Below are positions 60,119 through 64,000 of a stretch of 64,000 nt of DNA, piece after piece. Position 1 is the first letter of the stretch; every line of letters begins with the position of its first letter. The notes beneath the pieces were generated by a model that was not told where the DNA came from, did not search any database, and saw nothing but the letters and a program-made list of their open reading frames with translations. The DNA comes from JAMLHH01 sp037189845. Its GTDB lineage: Bacteria; Bacteroidota; Bacteroidia; Chitinophagales; JADIYW01. The position numbers and the translations under genes were made by a program. Where the stretch lies: contig JBBCIS010000001.1 of NCBI GenBank assembly GCA_037189845.1, positions 620,001-684,000 on the forward strand. The letters are read 5' to 3'.

Positions 60119-60721
60119 TCACTCTACATATTCGCAGGTGACAAGATCCGAATCTTTTAAAGTCAGTGTGCTGAAGTCAAAAACTTTTGTCTGGAAATAA
60201 CCCACATTTTCTTTCATCTCTTTTAATTCTTCCGGACATGGTGGAGGTGTCTGGGATGCCCTTAGTGCCTGGATTCTTGTTTTGAATGTAATAGATGGAT
60301 TTTGTGCAGTCAGATCTCTGTAATCAACCACTTTTAATACCTGTGAAAGATTTTTACTGTCATAGATTTCAAGGGTTCTGACTGAAGATGTGCCGATATC
60401 AAACAATAGATAATCACCGATTTTTCCATTGAAATATGCTGCTTCTATATCAAAGGTGTGTTCTTTCCCATCTTTAATCATTCTGATGATTTCTCCCGGT
60501 TTATCCGCTTTAGGTATGGATGCGATAGTAAGATGGGGATAGATGAATATGTTTGTATCGCTGTTTGTATCAAAGTCAAATGAATCTGATCCAATAAGAA
60601 CATTGTACGGGATTTCATCACCACTGTCCTTGATTTCTACAATTTCTTCGTGTTGATCTGAATTTGATTGACAGCTGATACATAAAAGCAGGAAGCAGAA
60701 AATGAACGGAGTTTTTCTCAT
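60119..60721 (-). CDS. lipoprotein of unknown function
   Basis: The start is the ATG at 60719-60721 (MRKTPFIFCFLLLCISCQSNSD), which gives a proper signal and a lipobox LCISC; the longer open frame would put charged residues ahead of it. The product is 200 aa. The mature part is acidic and strand-rich (FDIEAAYFNGKIGDYLLFDIG; VLKVVDYRDLTAQNPSITFKT). I do not recognise the family. Confidence 0.6.
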   Translation of the reverse strand: MRKTPFIFCFLLLCISCQSNSDQHEEIVEIKDSGDEIPYNVLIGSDSFDFDTNSDTNIFIYPHLTIASIPKADKPGEIIRMIKDGKEHTFDIEAAYFNGKIGDYLLFDIGTSSVRTLEIYDSKNLSQVLKVVDYRDLTAQNPSITFKTRIQALRASQTPPPCPEELKEMKENVGYFQTKVFDFSTLTLKDSDLVTCEYVE

Positions 60722-60764
60722 TAGAACTGAGTTTATTTGTAACAAGATACAGCATTATACATTA

Positions 60765-60799
60765 CAAAAGAACCCTGAGCCGGCGAAGACTCAGGGTTC
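60765..60799 (-). terminator. terminator of aspartate kinase
   Basis: GAACCCTGAG (60770-60779) pairs perfectly with CTCAGGGTTC (60790-60799); on the minus strand TTTTG follows. It is 27 bp from the stop codon. Confidence 0.82.
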
Positions 60800-60826
60800 A
60801 GTTATTTAGTGTGGATATTTTGAAGT

Positions 60827-62089
60827 TTATTTTGTAAACAAAACCTGGAAAGTAGAAGCTCGTTTCTGAGTCAGAATTGGCTGCTTATTTTCCAGATGCT
60901 TGTTAATGACCTCATCCGTATAATGTCTAATAGTCAGAATTGTGAGATCTTCTTCATGGTGAATGTTGAAGTTCTTCTCTATCGCAGCATTTACTTTTGC
61001 GATCTTTTCAGGAGTATTGTCCACTACTGCCTGCAATGAGATGGCACCTGTCTGCATCATATTGATTTTCAGATTGGCATCAGCAAAAGCCTTCAATAGC
61101 TCACCTACAGTTTCGTCTGCAACAAAAGAAAAATCTTTAGTATGGAAAGTCAGTAATGCCTGATTTTCTTTCACTACTCTTACCGGCGGGTAGTTGATAT
61201 GATGAGTCGCACCATACACTTTAGTGCCTTTTCCTTCCGGGTTGATGAATGACTTTACCAACAACGGAATATTTTTGTTTTGAATAGGCTTGATTGTTTT
61301 CGGATGGATAACGCTCGCTCCGTAGAAAGTCATTTCAACAGCTTCCAGATAAGTCAATTCATCAATGAAGACTGCATCCTGGAATTTACGGGGATCGCCG
61401 CTCATTACTCCGGGAACATCTTTCCAGATCGTCTGACTTTCTGCATTCAGAATATTTGCAAAAATAGCTGCAGTATAATCTGATCCTTCTCTCCCTAAGG
61501 TAGTGGTACAGTTATCAGGAGTAGAACCAATAAAACCCTGAGCAACTACTGTATTTCTTTCCAGCATAGGTCTTAAGATTTCTTCTACTTTTTGGGTAGA
61601 CTCTTCCCAATTGATCACAGCTTCACGGTAAGTATCATCTGTTTTTAGCAAATCTCTTACGTCAGCCCATTCATTTTTAAGGCCGGAGAAGTTCAGATAA
61701 TGGCTTAAGATCACAGAAGAAAGCAATTCTCCTACAGATACGATCTGGTCATATACATAATTGTAGCTGTCCAGTCTGTCTTCTTCTATCTGCCATTCCA
61801 ATTCTACGAACAGATTTTCCAGCTGATCGTACACACCTGTTTTTTCTTCACCGAAAAGATCTTTGCAGATATTGAAATGATTTTCCTTTATTGAGTTGAT
61901 CTTAGCTTTTGCTTCACCTGTTTGCTTGAAATAAGCTTCTACAACTTCTTCCAATGCATTGGTCGTTTTGCCTGTTGCTGATACGATGACTAAAGTTTTT
62001 TCATCACCAAATCTTTTGATGATATCTGCTACATTTTTGATTCCTGCTGCATCTTTTACTGATGCTCCGCCAAATTTAAAGACTTTCAT
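60827..62089 (-). CDS. aspartate kinase
   Basis: A 420-aa monofunctional aspartokinase. The catalytic domain has KFGGASVKDA at residues 5-14, LVIVSATGKTTN, NTVVAQGFIG and TLGREGSDYTAAIFA; two ACT-type regulatory segments lie at the end (about 310-420, LLTFHTKDFSFVADETVG; INMMQTGAISLQAVV). It phosphorylates aspartate, the first step to lysine, threonine and methionine. It lies 16 bp downstream of a GNAT gene and ends in a terminator. Confidence 0.93.
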   Translation of the reverse strand: MKVFKFGGASVKDAAGIKNVADIIKRFGDEKTLVIVSATGKTTNALEEVVEAYFKQTGEAKAKINSIKENHFNICKDLFGEEKTGVYDQLENLFVELEWQIEEDRLDSYNYVYDQIVSVGELLSSVILSHYLNFSGLKNEWADVRDLLKTDDTYREAVINWEESTQKVEEILRPMLERNTVVAQGFIGSTPDNCTTTLGREGSDYTAAIFANILNAESQTIWKDVPGVMSGDPRKFQDAVFIDELTYLEAVEMTFYGASVIHPKTIKPIQNKNIPLLVKSFINPEGKGTKVYGATHHINYPPVRVVKENQALLTFHTKDFSFVADETVGELLKAFADANLKINMMQTGAISLQAVVDNTPEKIAKVNAAIEKNFNIHHEEDLTILTIRHYTDEVINKHLENKQPILTQKRASTFQVLFTK

Positions 62090-62105
62090 TCCGGTGGTAT
62101 ATATT

Positions 62106-62573
62106 TTATGACAAATACAATTTGTCTTTTTCTAATTTACAAGTGATCCATTCGCTGTCCAGCGAAGCATTTATTTGTTGATAAAAAGCGATTGCAGGCT
62201 CATTCCAGTTCAATACGTGCCATCTGAGCTGATTGACTCCATGCTCTCTCGCCGCTGCTATGAGTGCCTGAAAAAGTAATTTGCCGGTTCCCAAACGTCT
62301 GTGTGATTCTTTGATGACCAGATCATCCAGATACATCATATTGCCTTTCCAGGTAGAATAACCGAGGTAGTATAATGCAATGCCTAAAATTTCATTCTCC
62401 TTTTCAGCGATAATGACCCTATATCTGGGATTATTTCCTGATCCGTCTTCTATAAACTCTTCCAAAGAAACAGTTGGTTCATGCGGCGCATTTTCGTATA
62501 CCGCCAATTCTTTGATTAAACCGTATACATGCGGTAAATCCTGTTTGGTAGCTATGCGTATATGCGCGGACAC
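62106..62573 (-). CDS. GNAT N-acetyltransferase, diamine-acetyltransferase-like
   Basis: A 155-aa protein that seems to start at a GTG (62571-62573, MSAHIRIATKQDL). The core GNAT blocks are MMYLDDLVIKESHRRLGTGKLLFQAL (RxxGxG) and LRWHVLNWNEPAIAFYQ, which match spermidine/diamine-type acetyltransferases. The substrate is unproven. It is the first gene of an operon with aspartate kinase, 16 bp downstream; a -7 element lies at 62603-62610. Confidence 0.9.
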   Translation of the reverse strand: MSAHIRIATKQDLPHVYGLIKELAVYENAPHEPTVSLEEFIEDGSGNNPRYRVIIAEKENEILGIALYYLGYSTWKGNMMYLDDLVIKESHRRLGTGKLLFQALIAAAREHGVNQLRWHVLNWNEPAIAFYQQINASLDSEWITCKLEKDKLYLS

Positions 62574-62602
62574 GTCTGTTTGCTGGTTTTATAAATGCGG
62601 TG

Positions 62603-62610
62603 CAAATATA
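62603..62610 (-). promoter_or_regulatory. -7 element of the GNAT-aspartate kinase operon
   Basis: The minus strand reads TATATTTG, an exact TAnnTTTG, 30 bp before the GTG start. No clear -33 TTG is at the normal distance. Confidence 0.5.
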
Positions 62611-62725
62611 TACAAAAGAGATGTTCTTATAATTAATTTCAAGATTTAGGTATTACTTTTTCATAAAATTTTGGTATGTGCATCGATATGTGATCTGAAT
62701 AATTTGTTGTTGCCCGTAAATAAAG

Positions 62726-62749
62726 AAGGCTGCCTTTTCAGACAGCCTT
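62726..62749 (-). terminator. terminator of the coiled-coil protein gene
   Basis: AAGGCTGCC (62726-62734) pairs with GACAGCCTT (62741-62749) with one mismatch; on the minus strand a CTTTATTT tract follows, 22 bp after the stop codon. Confidence 0.75.
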
Positions 62750-62771
62750 TCTATAGCTTTATATTTTCAGA

Positions 62772-63719
62772 TTATTTCAAAGAAAAGCTTCCTTGGCCAA
62801 TCAATAATCCGCTTTGGTAAATTTCTACTGAATAGTTACCGGAAGAGAAAGTATAGCTTTGGTTCCAGATAGAACATACTGTTTTAGCTTCGTTTCTGTA
62901 ATCCGGTCTGATCAGGTAAGTGTAAGGAATAGAATTTCCGGTAGTTGCATCCGTTAAGTTTCCGCTTCCTAAAGCATCAATCTGAACAGTTTCGCCGTTT
63001 GGACTAATGATTCTGATAGCCATTTCAGTTTCTCCGGCAGGAGCAATTCTGTTGACTAACAAATCAAAACAGATTTTAAGAGCGGTCGCATCTTTCGCTT
63101 TTTTGACCTCTACTTCTTTATCTTTTTTGCCACTTTTGATAGGCGTTACTTTAATATTGCTGGTTGTCAGTACTTTAGCCTTGTCAACTGTGGATCTTAA
63201 TTTCGTATTTTCCTCATCAGATCTTGCTTTTTCATTTCTGACAGTGTTGACAGTTTCATTGAGCTGATCTCGTTCTGTTACCAAAGCAACGTTCTCTATG
63301 TTTAGCTTTTCATTGGCAGCTGTCAATGAATCTATTCTGGACTGGAAGCTTACTCTTTCTTCATTCAGTTGCTTGATCATAGCACGGGCTTTATCCAGGT
63401 CCGCTTTATTCGTCTGACCGCTTTTGATCAGGTCAGAGATTTGTTTCTTTTTCATTTCAAGATCTCTTTCTCTTTCTGTCAGTAAGCTGTCTACCCCAAC
63501 TTTTTCTGTCCTGATTAATTCGAGATCATCCAATGCCTGCTGATATTCTTTTTCCAGTTCTGCACGTAAGCTTTCACTGGATGTTAACTCAGAAGATGTC
63601 ACTCTGATCGTTTCAGTTGACTTCTTTAGCTTAATATTCGTAAACACCAAACCTCCCAACAACAGCAGGATAAGAACGATATACAAAGCGTGTACTTTTG
63701 AATTTGAATTTTGTGACAT
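62772..63719 (-). CDS. single-pass membrane protein with long coiled coil
   Basis: A 315-aa protein. A short Asn/Ser-rich N-terminus, one hydrophobic segment (ALYIVLILLLLGGLVF, about 11-26), then a coiled coil of about 130 residues (LRAELEKEYQQALDDLELI; LNEERVSFQSRIDSL; LNETVNTVRNEKARS). After a Lys-rich linker (about 185-205) comes a strand-rich C-terminal domain (CFDLLVNRIAPAGETEMAIRI; YRNEAKTVCSIWNQSYTFSSGNYSVEIYQSG). The layout is common in Bacteroidota proteins of unknown role. Confidence 0.7.
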   Translation of the reverse strand: MSQNSNSKVHALYIVLILLLLGGLVFTNIKLKKSTETIRVTSSELTSSESLRAELEKEYQQALDDLELIRTEKVGVDSLLTERERDLEMKKKQISDLIKSGQTNKADLDKARAMIKQLNEERVSFQSRIDSLTAANEKLNIENVALVTERDQLNETVNTVRNEKARSDEENTKLRSTVDKAKVLTTSNIKVTPIKSGKKDKEVEVKKAKDATALKICFDLLVNRIAPAGETEMAIRIISPNGETVQIDALGSGNLTDATTGNSIPYTYLIRPDYRNEAKTVCSIWNQSYTFSSGNYSVEIYQSGLLIGQGSFSLK

Positions 63720-63828
63720 ACAATTATCGGTTTTATTTTGTTATTCAAATTTAAACTCTTGTGGATTGTTATGTTGATTTTAACAATATTTACAATAGTT
63801 TTTAGTAACTTCTTAACAAAATACTTGC

Positions 63829-64000
63829 ATGCTTGAGCATATTCCACTCAGTAAGACACTTTTTATAGATATTGAGACCGTTCCGGGTGTTTCTGATTTG
63901 TCGGATTTATCTGAATACGAACAATTGCTTTGGGAAGGTAAAAGAGGAAAGCTACGGCCGGAAGATATGGATGCAGATGAGTATTACTTCAATAATGCAG
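63829..64000 (+). CDS. 3'-5' exonuclease, PolB-type (5' part)
   Basis: Only the first 57 codons are in the window; the gene runs off the right edge. The start MLEHIPLSKTLFIDIETVPG contains the DIE exonuclease motif I (acidic pair), and what follows (LSEYEQLLWEGKRGKL) agrees with my memory of the Bacteroidota proteins related to the PolB exonuclease domain. The ATG at 63829 is chosen because the motif lies 12 codons after it. Confidence 0.82.
   Translation, partial: MLEHIPLSKTLFIDIETVPGVSDLSDLSEYEQLLWEGKRGKLRPEDMDADEYYFNNA

Overview
The window is a chromosomal segment of a Bacteroidota bacterium. Four things point there: promoter elements of the TAnnTTTG type with a TTG or TTTG about 19-21 nt upstream, a peptidase ending in a type IX secretion sorting domain, TonB-dependent and beta-barrel outer membrane proteins, and a type II-C CRISPR-Cas9 locus with long (47 bp) repeats. 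Several genes appear to start at TTG or GTG, and Shine-Dalgarno sequences are not prominent. I cannot place it below phylum with confidence; a Chitinophaga- or Saprospira-like lineage is a guess.

Layout. 0-13 kb: a partial NAD-dependent epimerase, a NYN-LOTUS RNA-binding/nuclease-like protein, a secreted M28 peptidase, a methylmalonyl-CoA mutase small subunit, an HSL-type esterase, PPK2, a HerA/DUF853 ATPase and a cation/proton antiporter. 13-16 kb: an Uup-like ABC-F ATPase and an RRM protein with a proline/arginine tail. 16-23 kb: the CRISPR locus. The tracrRNA gene lies on the minus strand, divergent from cas9; cas9, cas1 and cas2 follow on the plus strand, then an array of 14 repeats and 13 spacers, all 30 bp. 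The anti-repeat fixes crRNA transcription on the minus strand, towards the cas genes. 23-31 kb: a BchE-like B12/radical-SAM protein, an aldehyde dehydrogenase plus GMC oxidoreductase operon with a palindromic operator, a GNAT and NhaC. 31-40 kb: a G3E GTPase and folE operon under a promoter bracketed by two palindromic operators, a U32 peptidase-family protein with its own ferredoxin, an outer membrane protein, an M16 peptidase, and a divergent LuxC-like acyl-CoA reductase/ferredoxin pair. 40-48 kb: a TonB receptor-like protein, a second GMC oxidoreductase, and an ECF sigma factor followed by a probable envelope-spanning anti-sigma-like protein. 48-55 kb: pgeF, an intact tRNA-Met followed by two tandem 348-bp units of a GIY-YIG gene plus a damaged tRNA-Met fragment, then clpS-aat, an LptF/G permease, a glycosyltransferase and ribBA. 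55-64 kb: malic enzyme, glutamate formimidoyltransferase, aldo/keto reductase, small membrane and lipoproteins, aspartate kinase, a coiled-coil membrane protein and the start of a PolB-type 3'-5' exonuclease.

The intergenic gaps are rich in short, heavily palindromic dispersed sequences. One 14-bp palindrome type (TCCRCCRYGGYGGA) occurs in at least four places, including inside both tRNA-Met fragments.

The points most worth a second look are: (1) the tRNA-Met/GIY-YIG tandem units and the palindrome that replaces part of each tRNA copy; (2) the CRISPR locus details, namely two spacers that overlap by 25 nt on opposite strands, a split terminal repeat carrying a hairpin, and promoter-like repeats; (3) the double operator on the folE/G3E promoter; (4) the BchE-like gene in a neighbourhood with no photosynthesis genes. 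All assignments come from reading the sequence and from family knowledge; no database search was run.
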